Origin: Halicephalobus mephisto
Lineage: Eukaryota; Nematoda; Chromadorea; Rhabditida; Panagrolaimidae
DNA length: 64,000 nucleotides
Assembly: GCA_009193035.1 (NCBI GenBank)
Contig: SWDT01000012.1
Location: 620,001 to 684,000 of the forward strand
Reading direction: 5' to 3'
A program made the position numbers and the translations under genes. A model generated the notes under the pieces. The model worked only from the letters and a program-made list of their open reading frames with translations. It was not told the DNA's origin and did not search any database. Each line of letters opens with the position of its first letter. The stretch's first letter is position 1. Of this stretch, positions 12,076 through 24,623 are shown piece by piece.

Positions 12076-12292
12076 TTTAACCGAGAAATTTACTAATATA
12101 AAGTTTTCGTCAATTTTCTAAAGAACGAGGCTGAGAAAAATAAATTTCCAGCTTAATCACAAATTTTAACTACACAAAAAATCGGTAATTGAAAAAGTAA
12201 AAGTAAAGAGAAGTATTAAAATTCGGTATTTTACTTGACCTGCGAAATATATGATTTCAAATTTCTTTGTTTTTGAAAATCTAAAATGCAAA

Positions 12293-12522
12293 GTGTTGGA
12301 TCGTCGCTGGGGAATCCGGGTCCGCGTGTAGACGAAAAATATATAAAATTACTTTATGGGGCCTCCGGCACGAGATAAAATACAACTCTAGCATAATTAT
12401 TGCGCAATCTCCAAATTGCCGCCAAAAGGCAATCGTACAAATTTCGTTGGTCCTCAGGGTATTTCCCTTCGGGACCAACGCGGTGTGGCTTGCGCTCAAA
12501 TAGATCACGTACAATCCAACAC
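12293..12522. mobile_element. Possible small inverted-repeat element (MITE-like)
   Basis: A 230-bp GC-rich island in AT-rich DNA begins GTGTTGGAT and ends ATCCAACAC. Inside is a second inverted pair, TTGGTCC and GGACCAA, around 12450-12480. Flanking AAA on both sides could be a 3-bp target duplication. The terminal repeat is short, so the call is tentative; no family recognised. Confidence 0.35.
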
Positions 12523-12680
12523 AAAGCTGTAATGACTGATTAGCTCGAGTAAGAAAATGAAAATTCTTCAATAATGACATTTTTCAAAACCTACAAAAGG
12601 GAACTAAATGCATTGAACCATTTGCTATTCAAGAATAAAGTTTTTTATTTTTACTATTCGTATGGATAATAAATTACATC

Positions 12681-13629
12681 CTATATGGAGAAGGGCTGCA
12701 TATCCGCATCTTGTTCTGGCTGAGAATTGTGTTTCCTTTGTTTTACCTGCTTTATCACTTTTTTAATTAATGAATAAGCTAAATGAGGACCCAATTAAAC
12801 TACATTAATTCAAATCAACTCACGATAATAAAGAAAAGTTGTCAGCAAAGCAATTCCGATAAATTTTCCTTTGTCTTCAATCGGGTTCTCGTTTGATTCG
12901 AAAGTTTCAATTTCAACCGTTGTTTGTCCATACTTGTCTGTTGCTTTGGTCGTTCTTTTTGTTATTCGGTTTTTTGTTAATTCAGTGACAATAGTCTTCA
13001 CTCCGTCCTCGGCAATCATCGTAGACTTCACATGGATTCCTAATGCTTCGTTGTCGAATTCAACGATGCTAACATCATTATAAATATTTCTGAAGAAGTT
13101 TCGACGAACAAACATAAAGAAAATTGTTAAGAAGAAGCAGAAAAGAAGCAGATAACATGGGTGCTTGTTGTCGATAGGACAAATAGAGGATTTTGAGCGG
13201 ATAATGGTGATTGAAAAAACCAACCCATTAATGGAAATGATGAATTGGAGGACCTGAAAAAAGTCATAGTTACTTCAGAGAAGATTCTCTCACCAAAATA
13301 ACGAAAATACTGATTGCATTTATGATAGTTAAAAAGTTCTTCTTGCAATTAGCTGACGGATTGTAGATTTGGATCGGTCCAGTTTTGGGTAAATCAGCAA
13401 CTCCGAGAGCGATCTTATATGAATGTTCGAGGGTGGTTAAATAGAAGAAAAGTACTGAAAAACCAACAACGAAGAAAGTCAGAGGGGTCTTGAAAAGCGC
13501 GACATAGTATCCGAGGGTTAATAATCCGTTCAAGACCACAACAATACAGAATATTGCCGAATATTTCAGGAATATAAGAATACAGGAATCATATGCCATT
13601 TCCAAAGGAAATTTAACATCTTTTTGCAA
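12681..13629 (-). CDS. Multipass membrane protein with about four helices, unassigned
   Basis: Three exons (13629-13294, 13253-12824, 12778-12681) join in frame to 287 aa. Four hydrophobic helices are visible: around SAIFCIVVVLNGLLTLGYYV, LTFFVVGFSVLFFYL, the region across the first splice (FVILVLQFIISINGLVFSI) and CYLLLFCFFLTIFFMFV, with another short hydrophobic run FIGIALLTTFLYY. Between the fourth and the last lies a soluble segment rich in Val/Thr/Lys with paired I-V-x-L patterns (residues ~175-240). The tail is basic and Gln-rich. No signal peptide cleavage motif or known domain was recognised. Function unknown; exon joins are good because the codon sum is exact. Confidence 0.65.
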
Positions 13630-14058
13630 CTAAGCTGTTAAAAATAGCATTATAGAATCGCTGCTTAAATCCTTTTATCTATTGATTTATAGCTCTAGTT
13701 GTTGTTTATTTTGCTGATAATATTGAAGAAAATATGTTTTAAGATTTTGACGGATTTCTTTAAAGTATGTTTTGCATTTTGATCCATTTTTCTTCTATAT
13801 TTGCAACGTTCTGCGAAGACAGTTTTAATCACTGCAATCCGAGAATGATCAAACAACGATGATCTCTCGGAAAAGTAATCACGTTAAAAGGTTAAAACAA
13901 TTGAGAAATTGGTTGACTTGTAAAATAATGTATAAGGATTCCATAAGGAGCAAGTTGAGTACTTTGTATCAAATTTGAAAAAGTTTGTTACCAATTGTTT
14001 GATCTATAGTTAGAATTTATTAACATCTAATAAATAATCGAAAATATATTTATATAAT

Positions 14059-14140
14059 GACGTTGGCTCCGCGGGAGACCGCGCCCATGCAACAGCTAGA
14101 GCAATTTGTATTGTATTGTATTGTATTGTATTGTATATAA
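14059..14140 (+). mobile_element. 3' end of a LINE/SINE-like retroelement
   Basis: A GC-rich stub (GGCTCCGCGGGAGACCGCGC, then CAACAGCTAGAGCAATTTG) runs into a pure ATTGT pentamer tail of about six copies. Non-LTR elements of CR1/RTE type end this way. The rest of the element is missing (5' truncation). Confidence 0.55.
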
Positions 14141-14208
14141 TGACGAATATTTTTGTTGGTATTTGCAGATAATTGAGAACTAAAAAAGATCTCTCGGATA
14201 TGGAAGAT

Positions 14209-15404
14209 TCAATTTGTACTCCCTCTTGTTGTTCTTTGTTGCGACAGGTTTCCGTCTGCGTTCATGTAGCTATTTTGACTAACTTCTTCTCGCCACCAAA
14301 ATACTGTATTTCTGTAACTTCGAATGCATAGTATTGTTATGATCGGGTTGACAGCAGAGATAATGGAGTAAATGACAAACAAGAATAGATACAAGCCTCC
14401 CTCGTAATTTCGGAGCATCACTCCAGTAGTGTTAATAATCATCATTGTTACTGAAGCTATCACTGGTAAGATCGTCTGAGACAGAACCATTCTGCTGAAC
14501 TGGTTCTGGAGGTCTATTGTTTTTGGCAATAAGTGGACTGCGGATTGATTAAGGAACCTATGGACTTTCCAGGTTGTGTAAATGATGACGAAGAGGGAGA
14601 CATTGGCAACGGCAGAAGCGCAGAAGATGAATCCGAGGATTCCAAAGGAAAGAACTTTTCCTGCACAAAAAGTTCCAAGAACGTTGGGCTCATTTTTCCA
14701 AATCTCGTAATTAAGCAGGATTCTAGCTGGTTCTGTATTTGGATAAACTGGGTGATAAGCTTGCCAGTCGAAAACAGCAAAGAATACTGTAATCAAAAAA
14801 GAAAAGAAGTACATCGACAAAGTAGTTATTGTTGAGAGATATTTTTTCCTGAAAAGAAAATTTCAAATAAAGAAATTATTATGATGAACATTTTTGGAAC
14901 TATTGGCGGTTATGTCAAAGGAGAGTAAAATTTAGAAATTGATGATTTTTATTAGGTAATTAAAAACAAAATCATTTCCTTACTTGAGGATGATGTAATA
15001 CCGGAAAATACATTGGATAGGAATGGACACAGCTACAGTATCCACTGTAATTCCAAATAAAGCTATTTGGATGCATTTGTATTGTCCTTCAAGTTTGTTC
15101 ATCCAGGTTGTAGGGGATCTGATGAAAGCATAGCCTGCAGCAACTTCCATTTGCTGAACAATGCTGATTAATGTCTATTAAAGTCAGTTATTTTTCAACA
15201 AAAACTCACACATTGAACTATGGCATAACTAATGGAAGCCATAGTATCCACAACAGCAGCCTGGAGCAAGACATGGCTGTAATTTTTCATAGCTTGACTG
15301 GTCTTTTTCAATATCAACCAGATAAGAAGACCATTAGCGAAGATTGATATTGCTGTGCTGACGTAGTAAATATATGGTAGAATTCGTTGTGGAAGAGAAC
15401 TCAT
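14209..15404 (-). CDS. Serpentine chemoreceptor, Srd/Str-like
   Basis: Seven-helix chemosensory GPCR paralogous to the gene at 3.7-4.9 kb. Exon 1 starts at the ATG at 15404 (MSSLPQRILPYIYYVSTAIS), giving TM1, then SQAMKNYSHVLLQAAVVDTM for the TM2 entry. Exon 2 (about 15158-14990) begins QMEVAAGYAF at the same intron position as its paralog and ends in IQCIFRYYIILK, the TM3 end. The last exon (about 14850-14209) carries TM4-TM7: ILNYEIWKNEPNVLGTFCAG in the loop, LQNQFSRMVLSQTILPVIAS before TM6, then NPIITILCIRSYRN in TM7. The C-tail is short and Ser/Thr/Asn-rich. Probable sensory-neuron expression is known for the superfamily, not shown here. Confidence 0.78.
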
Positions 15405-15409
15405 TTTAC

Positions 15410-16826
15410 AGAATTCAGATAAATAAAATGCAACTGAATGTAGTGAGCTTATTATCGCATTATAAAGTGTATAGTAGTTAATTGGTGCTCAATGATCTTC
15501 AGAATTTCCGGAGTAGTCAATAAAGTACAAGCATTAGATATTTTTAAGAGAAAAGGGCATAGTTGTGACCGAAAGGACGGAGCTAGACCGGTCAGGAGGC
15601 TCACAAACGTCTGAGGTACCTCCTAATTAGCCGAAAATCCAAAAGGCTTAGTCAAATGACAAAAGAAGTCAAGGTTTAATCAGTCAAATTTATTTTTCGA
15701 TCCACACGTCACCCAGTAAGATGATAATTTCCTTGCTTTCTGTGGCTTTAACTACCATTTAATAACCGATTCTGAGATGAGCATATGCTTATGACAACGT
15801 GGAGACAAGAATCTCTTAATACACTGGCTTCTGAAGCTGTTATTCTAGTAATGACATATTTGACACTGCATACTTTTTATTCATTGCTTTTATAACCTTA
15901 GAAGATGCATTTGACGCAAAGATATTGTTATGTCTTTACTTAACAATAATACACAATTATAAGAATAGGATAATATTACTAAGTATCAGAACTACACTCA
16001 AGGAGGACACACCGATACATCGAAGTGTTCCCTTTTATGCTCTTCAGTGGAGAAGAGACGGTTAAGACTTCGGTATTCTGAATATCTCTGGTCATGGGGA
16101 CTATGCGTCCACAACAGATATCTTTGGTAGTTTTACAATTCCCATATTTTCCAATAGAGAATGTTTCGTTTTCTCTTTTCTTATGTAAGTCTTGCAAAAA
16201 ATAATTATGTTTATTAAAAATATCTTACAAATCGTCTCGTTCAACATTGGATTTAAAGGAAGTCTATGTTTAAACTTAGATTTATTAAACTACACGGAAC
16301 TGTCAACTTTAATTGCTCCGAAAAATTTTTGTTCTTGTCAAATCCCATTTAAAAAGACTAGCACAAGCTTTAATGATTGTAATATTGATGACATCATTTA
16401 TTGAAAAGATTTTTTTGGTCCTAAATTTAAATTTCAAATTAATAAATCTGTTTTTTGCACTTTGCTGATGGAAAAGGAATTTCTTGTTCCTCTGACTATA
16501 TCACTTATTTATTATGAAATATTAAGTCAAATTATCTTCAATTATCGTCTTTATTATGACGTTTTAAAAAGAATTAACTACGAATTTATCCTTAACTACT
16601 AGATACAGTTTCTAAAAATATTCACTGAATATTCTACTGTATGAATTTGTAATATTTCCAAATTGTCTAATATCAGCTACATCTTGTAAAAGAAAGCATT
16701 ACAACTGATTTCTGAAGAAACAAATTCTAAAATTCTCATTCCTATTGAACAAGGCTTTATATATAAACTTCCAATAATGGTAGATCTAATCCCAGTACTT
16801 TATTTTAAACAGTATAATGAAACAAA
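15410..16826. other. Intergenic interval with only weak ORFs
   Basis: Between the receptor and the GT92 gene. A frame on the minus strand at 15979-16197 contains DICCGRIVPMTRDIQN and has coding-like base composition, but no start, partner exon or family could be assigned. A GC-rich patch at 15570-15640 is unassigned. Otherwise AT-rich filler. Confidence 0.45.
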
Positions 16827-18926
16827 TTACTCCAAAGTACACCCGTTCATTTTCTTCTCGAGCATTGGTGATCCCAAAGGCAAATAGGCATCAAACTTAC
16901 CCTCAACTAAGGTGTGCTTCTGCCATTGTTGCCTCGATTGGATACACTCAAAGTTCTTTACTGGTTCTATTATGCATGAGTAAACAGTCCGACAGCCGAC
17001 GATCTTGTAACCGTCACCTCCAATGATTTTGACGCAGCCGTCGATGGAGCGATGGTAGTAGTCGGTAGACCGAAGACTTGTGATGAAGCCGACTGATTTG
17101 AAATATTCGTAATGAGTGTCCCAAGATTCAGAAATATTTCGGATTTGTTCGGGGTTAAGGAGACTAGTGACTTTAGGATAGTGCTTGTTGACTCCGGCGA
17201 CCTGAAAAAATAGAATTCATGAGATAATTAGAATTCGAAATTCTGAATTCGTAGTTCTAGATTTTTATTTGGAGATCCTATCTTTGCAAGATCAATTAAA
17301 GACAAAACTCACTTTAAAGTATGGTGTATGATAACTTTCTTCACCATATACTTCCCAATTTCTCATATGAATAATCAATCCATCCTTAGCAGGGACTTCA
17401 TAGGGCTTTAATGAGACAGGGATGAACTGCGGATAATGAACCCAGATCGACTTAGTTTTCTTCGGGTCCAAAACGGTTTTGCCAACATCTTTCAACCCAG
17501 AAACTTCAACAGACTTCAAGACCATTTCCAAGTCAAATTTCTCCCCTATTCTCGATGCCTTCAAACTGGAGGTGTAACTACCATAATGAATAAAAGCAGC
17601 GTCTGGGTTCAGCTGGAAAATCCTCTTGAATTCATCGTAGTATTTCTTTCCTTCTGGAAGGAAAATAAGATCGTCCATATCATGAACTATGATGAATTCA
17701 GCGGCTTCCCGGTATCTCTGATAACAATCATTCACCGCTGCCATTTGATCTCTCATATAGAGTTGTTTCTTCGAATCAATCTCTGGAATATCCGGGACCG
17801 TCCAGAGGACAACATCGACTATCCTCAATTTTTCATAAGCCTTAAGTAAGTCATAAAATCCAGCAGCTGAGCTCATGAAGTAGTAGACTTGTCGACTAAC
17901 TCCATAGAAATTGAGAATTTCGATGGCCAGAGCTGCCTGCTGCCATCTCTCGGTAAAGAAACTTGGGCTTCCACAAGTCACCACTTCTAATTTTTCCCTT
18001 ATAGGCAATTCTATGGGGAGACTGATGGACCTGTTCTCTGCATCCAGAGATGTCAGTTTCAAAGATCTAGGATTCGTGACAGTTTTGCATGCAGCGATAA
18101 ATGTGTGAAAGTAACAGAATTTGTTAACTAAGTGAATTGACTCTGGAGACGTCTCAGAGACAACTGTGTTGGTGGAATTCTCAGATATACAGATGAACTT
18201 GGTGTCTGTGGAAAGGTCATGCCTGGCTCGGAGTTGGATTAGAGCCGTGTTTTCCTCAAAGCTAAAGAAATAAGCTGAGAAAAATCATTGAGTAATTTAA
18301 TCAAGGTGCAGAAATATATCTGGACCTTACTTAACTTAGTTAGAAGAACTAAAAGTAAGAAGGAAAGGACTTACTGCTTGGAGTTTTCATAATAAATAGC
18401 AGGATAAAATAAAACTGGTCCAATCGGTCTTCCATCATTTTTGATGTCGATGAATCTGTTGAAGAAAGAACCTTGTCTCCCAATCTGCAATAAACTTGAA
18501 ATCTCAATCGGAGCAAGATTCGACATTAAATTTTTCAGTTGCGGTTTTAATCGAAATTATTTTTTTTGGAACGAAAATTTGAACATACGATAACTACGCT
18601 CTCCACACAACAATGTTGCGAAAAGTACTTGCATTGATTGGAAACTTTACAATTTATGAAAACCAACTCTGTTGGTAATTTTGCGAACATTACTTGACTA
18701 ACAAACTTACATAGAGCATTCCATGACTGTCAGTCAAGTTGACGATAAAGGCACCTCTGCTTTCAAATAAGGAGATGTCATTTTTCGCATATTCGAGATT
18801 TAACAAAATCCCACTCAAAATAATCTGCCCAATACATAAAATTATTAAAAAACTACTGATAATCAGAAACAACAACAATAAAGAATTCAATTTTTTCTTC
18901 TTCCATAACCGGAGGAATTTTTTCAT
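16827..18926 (-). CDS. Glycosyltransferase family 92 (DUF23) type II membrane protein
   Basis: Golgi-type glycosyltransferase of the GT92 group, whose characterised nematode member adds galactose to core fucose of N-glycans (family knowledge). Exons 18926-18711, 18484-18375, 18261-17313 and 17201-16827 join in frame to 549 aa. Residues ~14-35 (LNSLLLLFLIISSFLIILCI) are a signal anchor after a basic cytosolic tail. The catalytic region has VVTCGSPSFFTERWQQ, a helix with LAIEILNFYGVSRQVYYFMS, then FIIVHDMDDLIFLP, whose DxD-like acidic cluster should bind metal and nucleotide sugar. Later come AAFIHYGSY and GLIIHMRNWEVYGEESY. The last exon ends in a Cys-rich tail (DGCVKIIGGDGYKIVGCRTV). N-glycosylation sequons NLT and NST are present. 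The specific donor and acceptor cannot be predicted. Confidence 0.87.
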
Positions 18927-19370
18927 GGCATTTGTAAAAATGATGAATTTTGTTCCTATATAAAATCAAATGACGAATTCTGTTAGCAGAATAAATCTCC
19001 AAGTACTAAATAATTGTGTCAAATTGAAACTGGATTGAGGAGTTTCATCCAGTCGAAAAAAGTGAAGTTTAAAAAATACTGGGTTAGATTAGATGCGAGA
19101 TACCGTCATGACGGTTTCACATAAGATTATAAAATGAAGGAACAATTGCATAAATTACGAAATCTAATACATCGGGACAAACTAACCTTTATTTTAATTA
19201 AACATAAATTTCCAATGATTATTCCTATGGACATTATTATTTTTTTATTTCAAACTTGAATAATTCTATATATCATTTGAATCTACACATAGTTCTTTCG
19301 GAATCGAAACAATAAAAAATGAACATTAAAGTGATTTTTGGAAGTTAATTGATAAAAATAAAGTGCTCGA

Positions 19371-19606
19371 TGTAGGCGGTGATGGTCCAAGCCTCCTCGT
19401 GGTGCCGCTGGAAACTGATACATAGAACAGACAATGAAGACTATGTTCAGGCTAAACATGGAGCAAACCCTGATGTCAGGCTTTCGCGACAGGCCGATCA
19501 ACAAAAGGGAGGATGTCGTATCAATGTATTATGGTTCTCGACACAAAGATTGAACAAAGTCAGGACCAAACAAGCAGACCCTGCATAACGCGGGACAAAT
19601 GCTAGG

Positions 19607-19674
<68 letters not shown>

Positions 19675-19690
19675 GAAGAAGAAGAAAGTG
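19371..19690 (+). mobile_element. 3' fragment of an RTE-like LINE with trinucleotide tail
   Basis: GC-rich sequence including GAGCAAACCCTGATGTCAGG and ACGCGGGACAAATGCTAGGA runs into a long AAT array (19604-19690, broken by AAAAAG units). RTE and related LINEs end in such short tandem tails. Only the last ~230 bp remain. It lies just downstream of the zinc-module gene, pointing toward it. Confidence 0.55.
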
Positions 19691-19711
19691 CTTGATGTGC
19701 ATTAACATGAA

Positions 19712-22165
19712 TCAGGATTTAAAAGCAGAGATGATTTGATCGATAAGGTTCTGTGTGTTACCATCAAATGGCCCTTTTAATTGTTTAAGAGTTTTGCTAA
19801 TTAGATCGTTATCGGTGGAAGTGGAAAGAAGATTGAGAACTTCAGGAATTTTTGGATCAACATTAGTTTTATTAATGGATATTTTTCCAAGTTGATTTTT
19901 GAGTGAATCGATTTCAGAAGACATATCTTTTTGACGATTGAGGTGATGACAGAGTAATAGTTTTTCTCTAAATTCCTTTGATCCGCAAGAGCAATAAACA
20001 ATCCAGTTTTTATGAGATACGTAGTCTCCACAGTTCGTACAAATCCATCTTCTGGAATCTCTAGTACATTCTTCTGGACATTTTATTGTTAAAAATGGGA
20101 GATTTGTCAGCAATTCTTCAGAATTAGCTCCTTCCATATTGATAAATCCGAAATGGATTTTTTTGCCATAATCATAGGCAATGAAAGGTTCAAATACTTT
20201 GGGCTCATTGAAAACTTCGATTTCTCTGAATTGGGCAGTCTGATGAATTTTTTGAATAGTTATGTTATCAGCAGAATGAGTCACTAAAACTGGACCTAAG
20301 CACTTTCTCCATTCTTCGATAATCTTGATTGGTGGAAGTTTACCGTGAACCGGATGATGACAAATGAGCATGCTATCGTTCCATCTTTTTGATCCACAAA
20401 AACAGTACGTAATCCAGTTTTTGAAAAATACAAAGTCCCCACATTTTGTACAAACCCATCTTCTATCGTCGCTTGTACAATCATTTGGGCAACTTCGTTG
20501 AAGGAATTGTAAATCATATTCAGTTTTTTCAGGTTGAGCTCCACTCATATCTATGAACCCGAATAAATGTTCTTCGCCACTTAATTCCCCAATAAAAGGT
20601 TCCATTATTTCAGGGTCTTTGAACTCTTTTATTTTTGCATATTTGATCGTTTGACGAAGTTTTAATACTATTTGCTGATAATCAGAAGGAATCACAAGTA
20701 CTGGTGCGTTCTTTATATTCCATTTACGGTGACTTTCATGAATGCAGATCAATTCCTTGTCTTTATACTTCTTATAACCACAGGAACAATAAAGAATCCA
20801 ATTCTTAACAAATACGAAATCCCCACATTTTGTACATATCCATTTCCGGGAATCATCTGTGCAATCTTTAGGACAATTCCGTATAAGAGGACATGCATCT
20901 TTTGGAATTTCAGTAGACTCAGCTCCTTCCATATTGATGAAACCAAATGAGAAACTGAATAGAATCTCTTTCCTGCTTAGGCTAATAATAGGCTGACTAA
21001 CTTTAGTACTTTTAGTAACAATACAATCTTTGAATTTTTTCGTTTGATAAAGTTTCTGAATAGCATGTCCGTATCCAGAACAAGAAAAAATATATACGTT
21101 TGGCTTCCAATAATAAAGAGCCCGAAGCCAATTTTTTAGTTCATATGTAGTTCCTGAAAGATTATCTTCTTCAAATATGTTAATGCTTTCATTGAATGAA
21201 TTCTTAATATACTCTATATAACAGTAGAATAATTGTTTAATTATTTGGTATATTTCCACAAATTCGAATTTGTTAATTGATTTATATGCATTTTTAGCAT
21301 CTTCAAGAGGACGTAATTCTTCCTTTGCTTTTTGAAGATTGAGAATATCTGAATAACCTTCTTTCTCAAGTTTTATTTCAATCTTTCTGAAAAAATAATA
21401 GAGAAAATGAAGGAATTCATTGAATTTTCTAACTTTTTCCAAGCTATTGAAGTTAATGGATTTGGAAGAGGGATTATTAGTTATAGTGTCGTGAAATTTA
21501 AGTGGAATATCAGACGGAGAATTCTTTTTAATTTTCAACTCTTCTATATATTGAACTAATTCCTTTAAAGTCATTTCTTTTATTTCATCAAAGTTGATCA
21601 GTACTTTACAAGAAATATCCATTTGAGAACATTCCAGATTTCTTTCAGTAAATAATTCTTCAACCTATAAATCAAAGTAAAATCTTAGTTCTAAAGCTAG
21701 TTACTTACCATTTTTACATTATTTAGCGAATATTTTTTTGGAATAATGATTCTCAAATCGACACCATAATCAATTTGATAGACATAACTATTACAACTTT
21801 GTAAATTTTTTGTTGATTTATCACAGCTTTCATACCTTCTATTCACATACCAATTCACTAACCAATAATCTTGCTCATCAAAGAAGATACAAAAGTCGAA
21901 ATACTTTTTACATTTCTCTTCGATCAACCATGTTAAGCCCTGAAATATTTATTGGCCTTTCTTCCTTAAAGTATGATACAAGTTTGAAACTTACAATTGT
22001 GGGTAAAGTATCACATGTTATATTTGAGTAAGATCCAAAACTTGAAGAGTTGGATTTACTTGATTGGTACTTGAAAGGATTTCCTTCCATAGGAATCAAT
22101 TGATTCAATGATGAATTATATCCCCATCCGACTTTACATTCACAGCCATATAAAAAATTGCTCAT
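19712..22165 (-). CDS. 784-aa protein with three Cys/Trp zinc-ribbon-like modules, novel
   Basis: Not assigned to a named family. Exons 22165-21995, 21939-21709 and 21664-19712 sum exactly to 784 aa from an ATG at 22165. The C-terminal half repeats one unit three times (Cys clusters at nt ~20900-20700, 20510-20340 and 20100-19930). Each unit reads FGFIxMxGA, then CPxxCT-D-R-W-C-x2-CGD-V-x3-NW-x2-YC-x-CG and ends L-x-C-H-x2-H/N, followed by a linker with PVLV and an FxEP-x-FEPFI-like strand. Spacing suggests two zinc sites per unit. The N-terminal third (starting MSNFLYGCECKVGWGYNSSL) has YN-x5-LIP and a long helical stretch. No transmembrane segment. The AIG1-like GTPase 2.7 kb upstream also carries a Cys/His cluster. 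Function unknown; a binding or scaffold role is inference. Confidence 0.72.
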
Positions 22166-22169
22166 TTCC

Positions 22170-23355
22170 ACAAACAAAATTATTCCAAAGCAATTCTCTA
22201 AAATTAAAGCTTTCAATAAGCACGAGTTATCACGAAAAGCAATTCAGTTATTTTTCTTAATTTATTTGATAAGAACTTTATAAACAACCACTCTTTAATG
22301 GTATAGACAAAATATCGAACTAACTCGTCTACAATCATGCACAAAAATAAAAAAAATCGGTACTCACAAATATTGGAGACAGCAGTAGGGTTATAGGGAA
22401 GAACGCTATACATATTGTTGCTGATAGGGAAATTATTGAGCAGTGAATCAGTCTTTTCTAAATATTGACTGGAGTAGGTCTACATCCTCACTTTTCTTTT
22501 TAACGTATATAGAAGACATAAAGCAAGATTAAAATTTGCAAGTATGATAAGAATGCATAGTTTTCTCAAATAAACAGAACTACAAAACCACCAACATTAC
22601 TTTTACCACAATGTCTTAAAAATAACCTTTCAAGAAATTAACAGTATCTATTGCAAACAACTCCATTTTGAATTACCTCTACTAATGTTTCTACAGATTC
22701 CTCATATAAATCCATTTATCTCACAGATTAAAAACGACTACGATTTAGTCTTAAAAATGCTAGAATGAGTGTATCAGTGATTCTAGTAGCAGTTCTTGAT
22801 TGTGACGAATATTTACAGATATGAAAGACATCTATTGAGTTGAGATATTGAATAATAAATGTGCAGATGGGGATAAAACGCATGTTTTTATAAACATTTG
22901 AAACAAAACAAAAATAACTGAATACTAACTGATTGATGAGTTCAGTTTTCATATTCTCATCTTCAATCGAGTTCTAAATGAATTATATTAATTAAGACTC
23001 TTTTTTGCGACATTTTTATATGAAAAAGTTTTTAAATATTCTGCAGTTTTTAAATTCTCCAAATTTATTCAGAAATTATCACTTGTCTAATGAAACAAAT
23101 TTGTAACGGAGCACCACAAATTATTTACTCATAACAATTTCACAATTAATCATCTGCTGTCGAGAAATCCAAACAGGATTGCTTATTCAAGGATTAAGCT
23201 AGTCATAAACAGTTTCAGTTTAATTTTCGATTCCCCAAAATAAAAAATACGACTTGTTATTGTCAAATATCCATGTTTTCTTGATTCTCATCCCTATCCA
23301 GGATATATAAAAGCTCTGCAAAATAGAAAGAACTAGTCATTTGATTATTTCGGAA
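22170..23355. other. Divergent intergenic region
   Basis: Separates the zinc-module gene (-) from the secreted-protein gene (+), so it should hold both promoters. A short minus-strand frame at 22213-22413 starts MYSVLPYNPTAVSN and ends near a good donor (GTGAGTACC), but joining it to the next exon would create a stop, so it was not added to the model. TATATAAAAGC at about 23302-23312 sits ~45 bp upstream of the secreted-protein start and resembles a TATA box. Confidence 0.45.
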
Positions 23356-24623
23356 ATGAAGAAATTCGGTTTCATCTTCGCTCTGTTTTTGGCCTTGGTT
23401 GCGGGCCAATCTACTCAATTGGGTAATGGATTAAATGAATACATTGGATTGATCCAAGAAGGAACTTCTGGAATCACTGGAAGTAATAGCCTCTTGGGAC
23501 TTGGAAATAATAACGGATTTTTAAGCGGAAATTCTGGATTCATGGGTCTGGGAGGAAATGGTGGATTTTTAGGTGGAAATTCCGGATTCATGGATTCCGG
23601 AAGAAACAATGAACTAATTCAACCAGCTTTCAATATTGCTTGTAGGTATTTTAATTTTTTGGAGAAAATAAAATCGGTAGAGAAATAACAATATGTTTTT
23701 TCTTCAATTACCAGGAAATTCTCATATCTTTCTAACTTAGCCATATGAATACTTCTTACCGACATTTTCTCCAGATTTTCGTTCTCTTTTCTGATTAATC
23801 ATCTCAATTTCCAGCAATAACTCTTCAATTTATTTTATTAACTATGGGAACTATCTTCAGAAACCAGAGACTTTTGCTATACTCTCTTTCACGTGCTCTC
23901 GAAACGACCAACCTTCAAGATCTTCAGCAATATCTCGCCGATGCTTCTAATCCAGATCTGAACAAAGGGCAGCTGATCGCCGCTTTTGCCCAAATCAATC
24001 AACAAAACCCCCAACTTGGCCAACGATTAATAAGGGCTCTTGAAAGGGAATCGGAACAGCTTAATCAGTTCCTTATTCAGATCCAACAACTTCCTCAATT
24101 GGAACAGATTATTGATGAAATTATTAACATACATTTAAATCAGAACGTCGGTCTTGGACAAGACATTCTCCAATTGCTGAATCTTCTTCTGACTCTTCCC
24201 ACAAATATTCAGTACATCATTTGTGAACTTGCTCAAGAAACCACCCAAAATACCCCTCAATTGACCCCATCCGGCCTTGCTGCATTATCCGCCACGTGTC
24301 AAATCATAAAATCCACTCCAACTTCAGCTAGAATCAGTGGATTACGTGGAGTGACGACTGGATTTGGTAACTCTATCGGTGGCCCAATAAACAACCTCGG
24401 ATCAACTATGGGTGGGCTAACTGGACGATTGAGTCTCGGTGGTCCTATGGGAAACTTTGGTGGATTGACTAGTGGACTATTGGGAAGGAGTAGATGGGGA
24501 ATGGGTGGATCTAATGGACTTTTTGAAAGTGGGTTGCTTGGATTAGGAGGATCTGGAAGTCTTCTCAGGACTGGACTCTTCGGAAATACTAGGGGAATTT
24601 TGGGAAATGAATTCCAAGGCTGA
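23356..24623 (+). CDS. Secreted Gly/Leu/Asn-rich repeat protein
   Basis: Two exons (23356-23641 and 23815-24623) give 364 aa. The first 18 residues (KKFGFIFALFLALVAGQ) are a clear signal peptide. Next come Gly/Asn-rich repeats of the form GNSGFMGLGGNGGFLG, a central helical, Gln/Leu-rich region of about 150 residues with three cysteines (two shared around ICELAQ and ATCQIIK), and a Gly/Leu/Ser-rich tail (GGPMGNFGGLTSGLLGRS). No known domain recognised. The composition resembles structural or mucin-like secreted proteins, or nematode antimicrobial-type glycine-rich secretions; this is inference. The gene at 27.9-29.2 kb has the same plan (signal peptide, helical core, Gly-rich repeats) but no obvious sequence identity. 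Confidence 0.7.

Noticed and set aside
22213..22413. Extra 5' exon for the zinc-module gene (MYSVLPYNPTAVSN)
   Set aside because: The splice to the next acceptor creates TAG; the ATG at 22165 gives a clean model.
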